Origin: JBAXTE01 sp037130365
GTDB lineage: Bacteria > Bacteroidota > Bacteroidia > Bacteroidales > WCHB1-69
Direction of reading: 5' to 3'
Assembly: GCA_037130365.1 (NCBI GenBank)
Contig: JBAXTE010000048.1
Span: 1 to 31,113 of the forward strand
DNA length: 31,113 nt
Below are positions 14,820-23,354 of the stretch, piece by piece; the stretch's first letter is position 1, and the number at the start of each line of letters is the position of its first letter. The notes below the pieces were generated by a model. It was not told the DNA's origin. It searched no databases and worked only from the letters and a program-made list of their open reading frames with translations. The translations under genes were made by a program, and so were the position numbers.

Positions 14820-15734
14820 ATGCTCACAATAAAAAACATAACACGAAATTTCGGAGCTGTTCAGGCAGTAAAGGAGACCTCTTTTGAGATTGAAAAAGGA
14901 GAAATTTTCGGTCTTTTGGGTCCCGATGGAGCTGGTAAAACAACCTTGCTGCGGATGATTAGCACTCTTTTGGTTCCCGATTCGGGGAGTATTACCATCA
15001 ATAATCTTGATGTCGTTAAGGATTATGCTGCATTGCGTATGATAATTGGATATATGCCTGGCAAATTTTCACTTTACACCGATTTAACCATTGCCGAAAA
15101 TCTGAAATTTTTTGCTACCATTTTTGGGACTACCATCGAAGCTAATTACGATTTAATTAAGGAGATTTACAGTCAAATTGAGCCATTCAAAGATCGAAGA
15201 GCAGGTAAACTATCGGGAGGAATGAAACAGAAGCTAGCGTTGTGCTGTGCGTTGATTCATAAACCCGAGTTGCTAATCCTCGATGAACCTTCCACTGGTG
15301 TAGATCCAGTATCACGTAAAGAGTTTTGGGATATTCTCGGTAAATTGAAATCGGCAGGAATAACCATTGTAGTTTCAACACCATATATGGACGAAGCCAT
15401 GCGTTGCGATCGAATTGCAATGATGATTCATGGCGAAATTATTGAAATTGATACCCCTAAAAAAATCGTTGAAAAGTACGACGAAGTGCTATATGCAGTT
15501 AAATCTGCAAATATGTTTCAACTGCTAAACGATATTCGTTCTCACAGTGATACCGCTTCGTGCTTCACGTTTGGCGAATATTTACATGTAACCTTAAAAC
15601 CAGATTGCGATTATCACACTTTAAAATCGTGGTTAGAAGCCAAGCAATATCCCGATTTTGAATTTAAAGTCACAAATCCGAATATTGAAGATTATTTTAT
15701 GTCGAAAATGATAAAAATGGAGCATTATGACTAA
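14820..15734 (+). CDS. ABC transporter ATPase 1 (YbhF N-half-like, degenerate site)
   Basis: A 304-residue nucleotide-binding subunit of the ABC-2 exporter. Walker A is GPDGAGKTT (34-42), the signature LSGGMKQ (131-137) is canonical, and Walker B with the catalytic Glu is LLILDEP (151-157; E156). Two residues normally needed for hydrolysis are missing: the Q-loop glutamine is glycine (G81 in YMPGKFSLY) and the H-loop histidine is proline (P188 in STPYMDEA). It carries about 85 extra C-terminal residues (about 220-304) compared with ATPase 2. It overlaps the second ATPase gene by 8 nt. Together the two correspond to the two fused halves of E. coli YbhF, so a heterodimer is expected. Confidence 0.93.
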   Translation: MLTIKNITRNFGAVQAVKETSFEIEKGEIFGLLGPDGAGKTTLLRMISTLLVPDSGSITINNLDVVKDYAALRMIIGYMPGKFSLYTDLTIAENLKFFATIFGTTIEANYDLIKEIYSQIEPFKDRRAGKLSGGMKQKLALCCALIHKPELLILDEPSTGVDPVSRKEFWDILGKLKSAGITIVVSTPYMDEAMRCDRIAMMIHGEIIEIDTPKKIVEKYDEVLYAVKSANMFQLLNDIRSHSDTASCFTFGEYLHVTLKPDCDYHTLKSWLEAKQYPDFEFKVTNPNIEDYFMSKMIKMEHYD

Positions 15735-16470
15735 CGATTTTGCCATAGAAGCTCATGAATTAACCCGCGAATTTGGGAATTTCACTGCCGTAGATAAAAT
15801 TTCTTTTACAGTAGATAAAGGTGAAATTTTTGGATTTTTGGGAGCCAATGGTGCTGGAAAAACTACAGCAATGCGAATGCTGTCTGGATTACTAGCTCCC
15901 TCTTCGGGAAGTGCATCTGTAGCAGGATTTGACGTGAGCAAACAAGCCGAAAAAATTAAACTCAATATCGGATACATGAGTCAGCGATTTTCGTTGTACG
16001 AAGACTTAACTGTTTGGGAAAATATTCGCTTTTATGGCGGTATTTATGGACTTTCCAAACAAAATATCAGCACCAAAGCCGATGAAGTTTTAGAACGGCT
16101 GCAAATAAAATCGGAACGCAACCAATTGGTGAAATCGCTGCCGTTGGGTTGGAAACAAAAACTGGCTTTTTCTACATCACTAATTCACGACCCCAAAGTA
16201 GTCTTTCTGGATGAACCCACAAGTGGTGTAGATCCGATTACCCGACGACAATTTTGGGAGATGATTTACGAAACGGCAAATCGTGGTATTGCAATTTTAG
16301 TCACCACTCATTATCTCGACGAAGCTGAATACTGTAACAGAATGTCGATTATGGTGGATGGAAAAATCGCAGCCATTGGAACACCAAAAGAACTTAAAAC
16401 CAATTTTAAAACCAATACAATAGATGATGTGTTTATTAAATTAACTAGAGGAGAAAAAGTTATTTCGTGA
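15727..16470 (+). CDS. ABC transporter ATPase 2 (YbhF C-half-like)
   Basis: A 247-residue ATPase subunit, partner of ATPase 1. Walker A is GANGAGKTT (39-47), the Q-loop is intact (Q86 in YMSQRFSLY), Walker B is FLDEP (160-164, E163) and the H-loop is intact (H195 in TTHYLDEA). The signature motif is degenerate: SLPLGWKQ (137-144) instead of LSGGxxQ. These defects mirror those of ATPase 1. The translation start overlaps the preceding gene by 8 nt, implying coupling. The last codons and the stop lie inside the GTGAAAC repeat block, so the final residues (VIS) are repeat-encoded. Confidence 0.93.
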   Translation: MTNDFAIEAHELTREFGNFTAVDKISFTVDKGEIFGFLGANGAGKTTAMRMLSGLLAPSSGSASVAGFDVSKQAEKIKLNIGYMSQRFSLYEDLTVWENIRFYGGIYGLSKQNISTKADEVLERLQIKSERNQLVKSLPLGWKQKLAFSTSLIHDPKVVFLDEPTSGVDPITRRQFWEMIYETANRGIAILVTTHYLDEAEYCNRMSIMVDGKIAAIGTPKELKTNFKTNTIDDVFIKLTRGEKVIS

Positions 16471-16640
16471 AACGTGAAACGTGAAAAGAGCGCGAAGCGG
16501 GAATAAAGAGACATTTCGTGAAACGTGAAGAGAGACGTTTCGTGAAACGTGAAATGTGAAAAGAGCGCGAAGCGGGACTAAAGAGACAATTCGTGAAACG
16601 TGAAATGTGAAAAAAGCGCGAAGCGGGAAACGAGCGAAGC
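16463..16640. repeat. GTGAAAC tandem block overlapping the end of ATPase 2
   Basis: Four units, each opening with TTTCGTGAAACGTGAA or ATTCGTGAAACGTGAA: 16463-16513 (51 bp), 16514-16537 (short), 16538-16588 (51 bp), 16589-16640 (52 bp). The long units continue with GTGAAAAGAGCGCGAAGCGG or a close variant and, in the first two, AAAGAGACA. The ATPase 2 stop codon (16468-16470) is within the first unit. The block is the inverse complement of the leader-type repeats at 16698-16760. Confidence 0.9.
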
Positions 16641-16697
16641 AATGTTTCCTTGATAAATCAAAAAAACTTTTCACAAAAACATCCGCATCGCGATCTC

Positions 16698-16782
16698 CTT
16701 TTCACGTTTCACGGAAAATCTTTTCACGTCGCTTCACGTTTCACGAAAAATCTTTTAACGACTAAAAAACATAAAGCATACA
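16698..16782 (+). repeat. TTTCACG repeats and leader copy 3, before permease 1
   Basis: Two CTTTTCACG or CTTCACG units followed by the leader (16733-16782): TTCACGTTTCACGAAAAATC, TTTTAACGACTAAAAAAC, ATAAAGCATAC. It matches leader copy 1 even in the ATAAAG-TATAC tail. Sixteen bases (TTCACGTTTCACGAAA) are exactly complementary to the opening of the GTGAAAC units at 16463-16640, so a long stem is possible between ATPase 2 and permease 1. The stretch 16641-16697 between the two blocks has no recognisable feature. Confidence 0.8.
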
Positions 16783-16797
16783 ATAAACTCAAAAAAA

Positions 16798-17907
16798 ATG
16801 AAAACCTTTCTCGCATTTGTCACCAAAGAGTTCATCCATATTCTTCGAGATCGGAGGACTTTGCTTGTTTTATTGGGAATGCCAGTAATTCAAATTATAT
16901 TGTTTGGATTTACCATTACCAACGAAATAAATAACGCGAACATTGCCCTGCTTGACCGTTCCAAAGATGGTGAAACTCAAAAAATAAGCAACCGATTGTT
17001 GTCATCGGGATATTTTGTTTTGCAACGCAATATCTCCTCTTCATCCGAAGCAGAATCGTTGTTTAGAGAAGGAAAGATAAAAATGGCAATTGTATTTCCC
17101 GAAAACTTTGCACAACATCTTCAAAGTCAAGGAAAAGCACAAGTTGAAATCATTACCGATGCCTCCGACCCAAATACAGCAACAACATTGAGCAATTATG
17201 CAACCGCCATCATCAATGATTATAATATTGAAAAGATGCAGCAATCGGGAATTCCTATTCAAATAAACACCGAAGTTCAAATGCTTTATAATCCTCAACA
17301 AAAAGGTGTTTTTATGTTTGTTCCGGGGGTTATCACACTGATTTTAATGCTTATTTGTGCTATGATGACTTCCATTGCAATCACACGTGAAAAAGAGAGC
17401 GGAACCATGGAAATAATGCTTGTATCGCCACTCAAACCATTTATGATAATTATAGGAAAAGTAGTTCCTTACTTTGTGTTGTCGTTAATTATTGCGCTAA
17501 TTATTTTGGTGATGGGAGTTACTATTTTTGGAATGCCCATCCGTGGAAGTTATTTATTGCTATTTCTTGAACTTACCCTTTTTATAATCACCACATTATC
17601 GCTTGGAATTTTTATTTCGACCAAAACTTCGAGTCAGCAAACCGCCATGATGATTTCGATGGGCGGACTTTTACTCCCAACCATTCTTCTCTCAGGATTT
17701 ATTTTTCCCATTGAAAGCATGCCACTTCCCTTGCAAGTGATTTCAAATATTGTACCTGCAAAATGGTTTATCATCATTATTAAAAGCATTATGATTAAAG
17801 GAATTGGCATCACTTACATCTGGAAAGAGACGCTGATTTTGTTATCCATGGCCATAATTCTCATCTTAGCTAGTATTAAAAACTTTAAAATTCGTCTTGA
17901 TTTATGA
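16798..17907 (+). CDS. ABC-2 permease 1 (YbhS-like)
   Basis: A 369-residue inner-membrane subunit of the exporter. It has the ABC-2 layout: a cytoplasmic start (FVTKEFIHILRDRRTLLVLL), a first helix (about 22-42), a large extracytoplasmic domain (about 43-170, including the VFPENFAQHLQSQ region), then five helices from about 173 to the end, with the cytoplasmic coupling segment TREKESGTMEIMLVSPLKP (about 196-214). It ends in an ATGA overlap with the next permease gene, so the two are translationally coupled and probably form a heterodimer. Substrate cannot be inferred; YbhFSR-type pumps have been linked to drug or cation export. Confidence 0.92.
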   Translation: MKTFLAFVTKEFIHILRDRRTLLVLLGMPVIQIILFGFTITNEINNANIALLDRSKDGETQKISNRLLSSGYFVLQRNISSSSEAESLFREGKIKMAIVFPENFAQHLQSQGKAQVEIITDASDPNTATTLSNYATAIINDYNIEKMQQSGIPIQINTEVQMLYNPQQKGVFMFVPGVITLILMLICAMMTSIAITREKESGTMEIMLVSPLKPFMIIIGKVVPYFVLSLIIALIILVMGVTIFGMPIRGSYLLLFLELTLFIITTLSLGIFISTKTSSQQTAMMISMGGLLLPTILLSGFIFPIESMPLPLQVISNIVPAKWFIIIIKSIMIKGIGITYIWKETLILLSMAIILILASIKNFKIRLDL

Positions 17908-19022
17908 AAACGATACGTTTTATCATCCAAAAGGAGTTTTTGCAAATCTTTCGAAACAAAGCAATGCTTGGGATTATCATCATGATGCCCATGATACAAC
18001 TTCTGATTTTAGCCTATGCTGCCAGTTTCGAGATAAAAAACATCAATGTTTGTGTCATCGACCAAGATCATTCTGAATATTCCAGATCGTTGGTGGCTAA
18101 AATACCCTCTTCGGGATATTTTAACATCACTCAATACGCCAACTCACGTAGCGAAGCCATCAATCAAATCCATCGTGGAAATGTAGATTTAATCTTAGAA
18201 ATTCCACCAAAATTCGAAAAGGATTTACAACGTCAAAACAGCGCATCGGTTCATATTTCTGCAGATGCAATCAATGGTATGAAAGCTGGATTGGCAATGT
18301 CGTATCTACGGCAAATGCTAATGAATTTTAACAACGAACTTATTGTTAGCAAAGGGTATATCAACACCGCTGTAATTCCTACAATTGAGCCCATAAGTCG
18401 CTTTTGGTATAACCCATTTATGGATTACAAAGCATTTATGGTCCCAGGAATTTTAGTTATTTTAATCACCGTAATTGCTGGATTTTTAACGGCAATGAAC
18501 ATCACCCGCGAAAAAGAAGTGGGAACCATCGAGCAAATCAATGTTACACCGATAAAAAAATATCAGTTTATTATTGGCAAAATGGCGCCTTTCCTGATTA
18601 TTGGACTATTGGAATTCGCTTTTGGACTCACGCTAGCCAAAATATTATTCGATATACCGATGCGTGGCAGTTTGATTACGCTGTTTTCATTTGCGTTCCT
18701 CTATTTGCTAATCGTGCTTGCCATGGGACTTTTCATCTCGTCGTACACCGAAACGCAACAACAAGCGATGTTTATTGCGTGGTTTTTTATGGTCATTTTT
18801 ATTCTAATGAGTGGACTCTTTACCGCCATTGAATCGATGCCCGAATGGGCGCAAGTGCTTACGTGGTTCAATCCCATAGCGTGGTTTGTAAAAGTTATGC
18901 GTTTGACCTTGCTTACAGGGAGTACGTTCCTCGATTTGTGGCGTCACTTCTTTGCAATGTCGGCTTTTGCTCTCTTTTTTAATGTACTGGCAATTCGGAC
19001 GTATCGTAAGACTACAAGCTAA
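17904..19022 (+). CDS. ABC-2 permease 2 (YbhR-like)
   Basis: A 372-residue paralogue of permease 1, with the same order: cytoplasmic QKEFLQIFRNKAMLGIIIMM, first helix, extracytoplasmic domain (about 45-170, IPPKFEKDLQRQ), then five helices with the coupling segment TREKEVGTIEQINVTPIKK (about 199-217) and the conserved GLFTAIESMPEWAQ loop near 309-322. It starts 4 nt inside permease 1 (ATGA). It is the last gene of the efflux locus; hairpins that look like a terminator follow about 15 bp after its stop codon. Confidence 0.92.
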   Translation: MKTIRFIIQKEFLQIFRNKAMLGIIIMMPMIQLLILAYAASFEIKNINVCVIDQDHSEYSRSLVAKIPSSGYFNITQYANSRSEAINQIHRGNVDLILEIPPKFEKDLQRQNSASVHISADAINGMKAGLAMSYLRQMLMNFNNELIVSKGYINTAVIPTIEPISRFWYNPFMDYKAFMVPGILVILITVIAGFLTAMNITREKEVGTIEQINVTPIKKYQFIIGKMAPFLIIGLLEFAFGLTLAKILFDIPMRGSLITLFSFAFLYLLIVLAMGLFISSYTETQQQAMFIAWFFMVIFILMSGLFTAIESMPEWAQVLTWFNPIAWFVKVMRLTLLTGSTFLDLWRHFFAMSAFALFFNVLAIRTYRKTTS

Positions 19023-19037
19023 ACGTGAAACGTGTGC

Positions 19038-19116
19038 CGAAAAATAATAAATCTACGATTTTTTTATTTTTCGAGCATCCTCGAGAAAAAATGAAATCAA
19101 AGATTTCTGTTTTCTC
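19038..19116 (+). terminator. Hairpin cluster at the end of the efflux operon
   Basis: CGAAAAATAATAAATC (19038-19053) pairs with GATTTTTTTATTTTTCG (19057-19073), leaving one unpaired base, and contains T-tracts. It is followed by CGAG-CATC-CTCG and by GAGAAAA ... GAAATC, AAA, GATTTC ... TTTTCTC ending near 19116. Placement directly after the last permease gene supports transcription termination. Confidence 0.55.
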
Positions 19117-19358
19117 GGGAAAAAGAGTTCCGTGAAAAGAAGAAGTAAGAAGACAGAATCATGAAGTAAGTATTCTCTGCGCTTCTTTGCGATGCTTTGC
19201 GTCCCAATATGCGAAAAAAAGAAATTAAAAAGTGATTTTTTGTTGTTAAATTGAGTAAAATCAAAGTCTTTTAAATCTCAAATTTGAAATTAAAATAGAG
19301 GCCTAAATTTGTCAAAAATAAATTTTTTATTTTTCGATTTTTCATACAAAAAATGGTG
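19117..19358. other. Gene-free stretch before the lipoprotein/TPR pair
   Basis: Nothing coding is seen. It carries CTTTGCG-type short direct repeats (about 19178-19202), common between Bacteroidota genes, and AT-rich sequence. Confidence 0.5.
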
Positions 19359-19366
19359 TACTTTTG
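19359..19366 (+). promoter_or_regulatory. -7 box for the lipoprotein/TPR pair
   Basis: TACTTTTG is a perfect TAnnTTTG match; no TTTG at -33. Transcription would start near 19373, very close to the ATG at 19381, which excludes the upstream in-frame TTG at 19309 as a start. Confidence 0.45.
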
Positions 19367-19380
19367 AAAAAAATTTACTC

Positions 19381-20550
19381 ATGAACAAGACTATTTGCTC
19401 CGTGATGGTCGCCGTTTTTTTAATTCTTTTTTTAAGCTGTAAAAAAATCGGAAATAAACCACCTACAATTTCATTCTGTTATTGGAAAACGACTTTCGCC
19501 CTTGATTCAACTGATGCCTCTAACCTTAGCAAATTTGGAGCAGACCATCTTTATTTACGTTTATTTGATATTGAGTGGGATATTGAATCCAAAAGTCCAA
19601 TGCCTGTGGCTCAATGTATTCAAACATATGATTCTAAATGCAATACCAATCTTACACCTACAATATTTATAACGAATTCGGTATTTGAAAACATTCAGGA
19701 AAATGAACTTGATACATTTGCCGAAAAACTCACTAAAAAAGCTATTAATCTAAGAGAGCATATTTTTGATGAATCGTTAAGAGAAAAAATTGATAATGAT
19801 TCGAATTACATAAAATTCATCAGCAATATAAAAGATTGGGATAAGAAAAGTGAGTTTCGAGATAGTATATTTGATGATAAAAAAGCATTGTTTTTCAATC
19901 AAAATAAAGAGATTTTGATTGATTGCGACTGGACTCCATCGACTAAAGCAAAATATTTTAAATTCTTAGAAATCCTCAAGATCAAAATGACGGATTTGGA
20001 AATCACTTCCACGCTAAGATTATGGCAATATCGCGACTTTAAATTAGCTGGTGTTCCACCAGTAAAAAAATGTTTGCTTATGTGTTACAATTTGACAGAC
20101 CCAAGGAAGTACGAAACTGAGAATTCCATTGCAACAACCGAAGAGTTCAAAAAATACATCAATCACTCCAATTATCCATTAAAACTAGATATTGCGCTAC
20201 CAATTCACAATTGGGCAATCTATTTTAGAAACAATAAATACAAAGGAATTATTAACTCCATCGCTGTTTCTGAAATAAAGAGCAATAAAGAACTTTTTGA
20301 AAAAATATCAGACCAAAAATACATGTTTTTAAAGGATACAGTCATCAACGAAACATATTACCGTTATGGGGACGAATTCAGAATTGAACAAGTTGAATTC
20401 AAAGCCCTGCTTGAGTTTGCTCAAATCATTAAACAATATATTAAAGTTGATAATACAACAAGAGTCACTTTTTTCTCATGGGATGCAGAATTTTACAACC
20501 GATTTACCAAAGATGAATACAAACAAATTCTTAACACTATTACTGAGTAG
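19381..20550 (+). CDS. Lipoprotein of unknown function, first of an overlapping pair
   Basis: The product has 389 residues from the Met at 19381, where a lipoprotein signal begins (MNKTICSVMVAVFLILFLSC, Cys20). An in-frame TTG 72 nt earlier would bury that signal and is rejected. After the anchor the sequence opens with ISFCYWKTTF and FGADHLYLRLFDIEWD, and later has ILIDCDWTPSTKAKYF; this alternation of strands ending in D/E with helices resembles a TIM-barrel glycoside-hydrolase-like fold. That is inference only, as I cannot name the family. The next gene starts 38 nt before this one ends, so the pair is almost certainly co-expressed, probably working together in the cell envelope. Confidence 0.75.
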   Translation: MNKTICSVMVAVFLILFLSCKKIGNKPPTISFCYWKTTFALDSTDASNLSKFGADHLYLRLFDIEWDIESKSPMPVAQCIQTYDSKCNTNLTPTIFITNSVFENIQENELDTFAEKLTKKAINLREHIFDESLREKIDNDSNYIKFISNIKDWDKKSEFRDSIFDDKKALFFNQNKEILIDCDWTPSTKAKYFKFLEILKIKMTDLEITSTLRLWQYRDFKLAGVPPVKKCLLMCYNLTDPRKYETENSIATTEEFKKYINHSNYPLKLDIALPIHNWAIYFRNNKYKGIINSIAVSEIKSNKELFEKISDQKYMFLKDTVINETYYRYGDEFRIEQVEFKALLEFAQIIKQYIKVDNTTRVTFFSWDAEFYNRFTKDEYKQILNTITE

Positions 20551-22930
20551 TCTGTTATTACTTTTCATAAATTCTTCACATGCTTGTGTTGAATATGCAA
20601 CAGGAGAATCTACTCGTTATGGATCGTTTTACATGTATCCTTTTGGGATGGAACCATATCTTCCATTCACCTATACTGTTGATATATATTACACGAATAT
20701 TTCAGATCCAAATCATACCGACAAAAAACAATTGCTATCTGAATGGGAAAATGAGTTAGGCGAAAAAGTAAAACCAAAAGATATCGAAGTTATTCTTTAT
20801 CAGGCGTCACCGAATATGTTTTTATTGTCAAATTTCTATCACAAACTCCAATTCACTTTTGAAGGAAACACCTTTATTGATTTTATTCTTAGACCTGAAA
20901 ACAAGTCTTACCTTGACTATCTAGTAATTTTAAAACAGATGGAATATTTGGAATACTACCTTTGCGATAAATGGTCAGAGTCATATTATTGGGAAACAGG
21001 ATATTACTCTGAAAACAACAATTTATTTAAGTCGTATTGTATGCAATACATCGATTTTTGCAAGAACCAAATTTCACAAACTAGAAATGATTTTTTAAGC
21101 ACTAGATATTATTATCAATTGTCGAAAATTTATCTAAAAAACGTAATGTATACCGAGTGTGACAGCGTGTTGAATCAATATTTCACTATTTACCCAAATT
21201 CAAAAAGCATTTTGAATAATGGGATGCTTCATTACAAAGGAGTTTGTTTAATGCATAAAAAAAAAATTGCACAAGCCAACTTGTATTTTGTTCGATCATT
21301 TTATGGTGGAAATGAGCGTAAGTTCAGAAATATGCAATTATTCAGCACAAATGCCAAAGACGTTAAAAACACATTAAAACTCACTTCTAACATTTTGGAA
21401 CGTCAACTAATTTTATCGATGCAAGCATTACGAAATCCGGGAAGAGCATTGAATCAAATTAAAACAATCGAAAAAAATAACCCAAAAACTCCAGAGCTTC
21501 TTTTTCTAATTTACCGTGAAGTGAACAAATTTGACGATTGGATTACTGCTCCAATATATGCAAACCAAACCCCCACGGTTTCAACCGTAGATTATTGGTC
21601 GGGAAACTATGAAAAATTATTGAAGATAAACATAAAAAAGGATCAGGAATATTTGAATGAGTTTATTGCTTGGTTATCTGATGTTAAAAACAAGTTTACG
21701 GGTCAATCAAGACTTTACTTAGAGCTTGCAAACATACATCTTTGTTTGATTAATAATGATGCTATAACCGCTTCAAATCTATTTAATCAAATTAAGATAG
21801 ACGAATCAAATCCTTATTACAATTTATTTATTACAGAAGGGATGTATCTTAACATCATGAGACCAAATTTCGACAGTGATTCATCCCTGAATACATTAAC
21901 CAAAGAGATTCAATTGTTTGATAAATCTGCCAGAAAAAATATATTGGAAGCCAAAATGCTTTATACATTAACTCGGATATTGTCATATAAAATGAGTAAA
22001 ATAGGCAAGAAATATTATGCAGGATTACTCTTTTTGAAAAGTGAAGCTTTTGCTTCATTATCTGGCAATTATTTCAATGAATACTCACTGCGTAATAATT
22101 ACAACTATTTATTTGATGATCAAATTATCAGTGATTACCAATATATCCGTTGGTTCGACGAAAATGCATCAATTTCTGATGTTGATTCTTTAATAAATTT
22201 AACGTTGAATAAACATAAGAAACCATTTCAAATATTTTTTACCGATTCGGTGATGGGTCCAACTGATGTATACCGAGATTTAAAAGGGAATATGGCTTTT
22301 AGAAAGGGGGATTTAATCCTTGCAAATAAAACATATCAAGAAATGAATCCACATTTCTGGGATTCTGAATATTTACAAGAAGATCCCTTTGTACCAAAAT
22401 ACTGGCCATCAAAAAGAATACTTAATTATAAATTCAGCAAACTTGACTTCACCAACAAAATGGTTCAGCTTACCAAACAGACCAAATTCCAGAATAATGA
22501 ACAATCGGCACAAGCATGGTTAAAATTAGGACATGGATATTACAATACCACATATTGGGGAAATTGCTGGATGGTTAACCAATTTTCCTCTTCCTGTAGT
22601 ATTAATCCTAAAAATTCCGACTTTTCAAACCCATACTATACTTGTTCTAAAGCTAAAGAGTGTTATTTAAATGTGGTTAAACGGTCAAAGGATAAAGAGC
22701 TAATTGCCACAGCAGTATTTATGATTTATGCTTGTGATTACCATTTTGCAGAATTTTGTTATTCAAGTATACCTTGGGATAAGCGAAAAAAGAAGATTTT
22801 TAAAACCCTTTGGCTTAAAGATTTTGCTAACAAATATAAAGAGACTAAAGTGTATCAAGAATACCTATCCAATTGCTCTTATTTGAATGAATATTTGAAA
22901 AAAGGATATCTGGTAATAGGAAATGACTAG
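20513..22930 (+). CDS. Large exported helical (TPR-like) protein, second of the pair
   Basis: I start at the Met 20513 (805 residues), which begins a signal peptide (MNTNKFLTLLLSSLLLLFIN, cleavage near SHA/C; a lipoprotein reading ending at SSHAC is also possible). The open frame extends 49 codons further upstream, but only within the previous gene. Much of the protein is predicted helical with TPR-like spacing (YYQLSKIYLKNVMYTECDSV; LRNPGRALNQIKTIEKNNPK; QAWLKLGHGYYNTTYWGNCW). It is rich in Tyr and Trp, with several Cys in the last third, typical of envelope proteins. Family not recognised. The 38-nt overlap with the lipoprotein gene implies a fixed partnership. Confidence 0.75.
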   Translation: MNTNKFLTLLLSSLLLLFINSSHACVEYATGESTRYGSFYMYPFGMEPYLPFTYTVDIYYTNISDPNHTDKKQLLSEWENELGEKVKPKDIEVILYQASPNMFLLSNFYHKLQFTFEGNTFIDFILRPENKSYLDYLVILKQMEYLEYYLCDKWSESYYWETGYYSENNNLFKSYCMQYIDFCKNQISQTRNDFLSTRYYYQLSKIYLKNVMYTECDSVLNQYFTIYPNSKSILNNGMLHYKGVCLMHKKKIAQANLYFVRSFYGGNERKFRNMQLFSTNAKDVKNTLKLTSNILERQLILSMQALRNPGRALNQIKTIEKNNPKTPELLFLIYREVNKFDDWITAPIYANQTPTVSTVDYWSGNYEKLLKINIKKDQEYLNEFIAWLSDVKNKFTGQSRLYLELANIHLCLINNDAITASNLFNQIKIDESNPYYNLFITEGMYLNIMRPNFDSDSSLNTLTKEIQLFDKSARKNILEAKMLYTLTRILSYKMSKIGKKYYAGLLFLKSEAFASLSGNYFNEYSLRNNYNYLFDDQIISDYQYIRWFDENASISDVDSLINLTLNKHKKPFQIFFTDSVMGPTDVYRDLKGNMAFRKGDLILANKTYQEMNPHFWDSEYLQEDPFVPKYWPSKRILNYKFSKLDFTNKMVQLTKQTKFQNNEQSAQAWLKLGHGYYNTTYWGNCWMVNQFSSSCSINPKNSDFSNPYYTCSKAKECYLNVVKRSKDKELIATAVFMIYACDYHFAEFCYSSIPWDKRKKKIFKTLWLKDFANKYKETKVYQEYLSNCSYLNEYLKKGYLVIGND

Positions 22931-23354
22931 GTCTTTCTCAATTTATTTGTAATTTACATTGATTTAGTTTATTAAAATAAATCACATTAAGTTATTTTGA
23001 AACGGTACCATTATATTTTTTAACTTTCAAAAGTAACTTCTATTCCCCCTTTCTAAAAGAGATGTCAGGATTTCCGCTTCAATCCTTCACGCAAACAGCC
23101 AAAAGAAAATATTACACAATTTTGACTTTTTAAATTAAATTAGCGTCATTAATCTAGATATCAAATAGATAAATAAAGAATATAATTAATAAAAAAGAGG
23201 AAATATTTAATATTTACGTCTAATCAATAAACATATAATCTAAAAACAGTAAAAAGATTTTTTTAACCCACATGATTTTCATAATTTTGTTGCAACTATT
23301 TTAATAAATAGTTCGTCTCATATTCTACCAACGAAAAACAAAAATTATCATATC
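22931..23354. other. Gene-free stretch with promoter for the T9SS protein
   Basis: AT-rich with no credible coding frame. The only feature I can support is a promoter-like pair near the right end: TTTT (23259-23262), 19 bp, TAATTTTG (23282-23289), a perfect -7 match, which would start transcription about 60 nt before the ATG at 23355. Confidence 0.5.

Noticed and set aside
16441..16934. Open frames on both strands within the GTGAAAC/TTTCACG blocks
   Set aside because: Their products are repeats such as FHVSRF created by the 7-bp period; the block also overlaps the end of a clear ABC ATPase gene.
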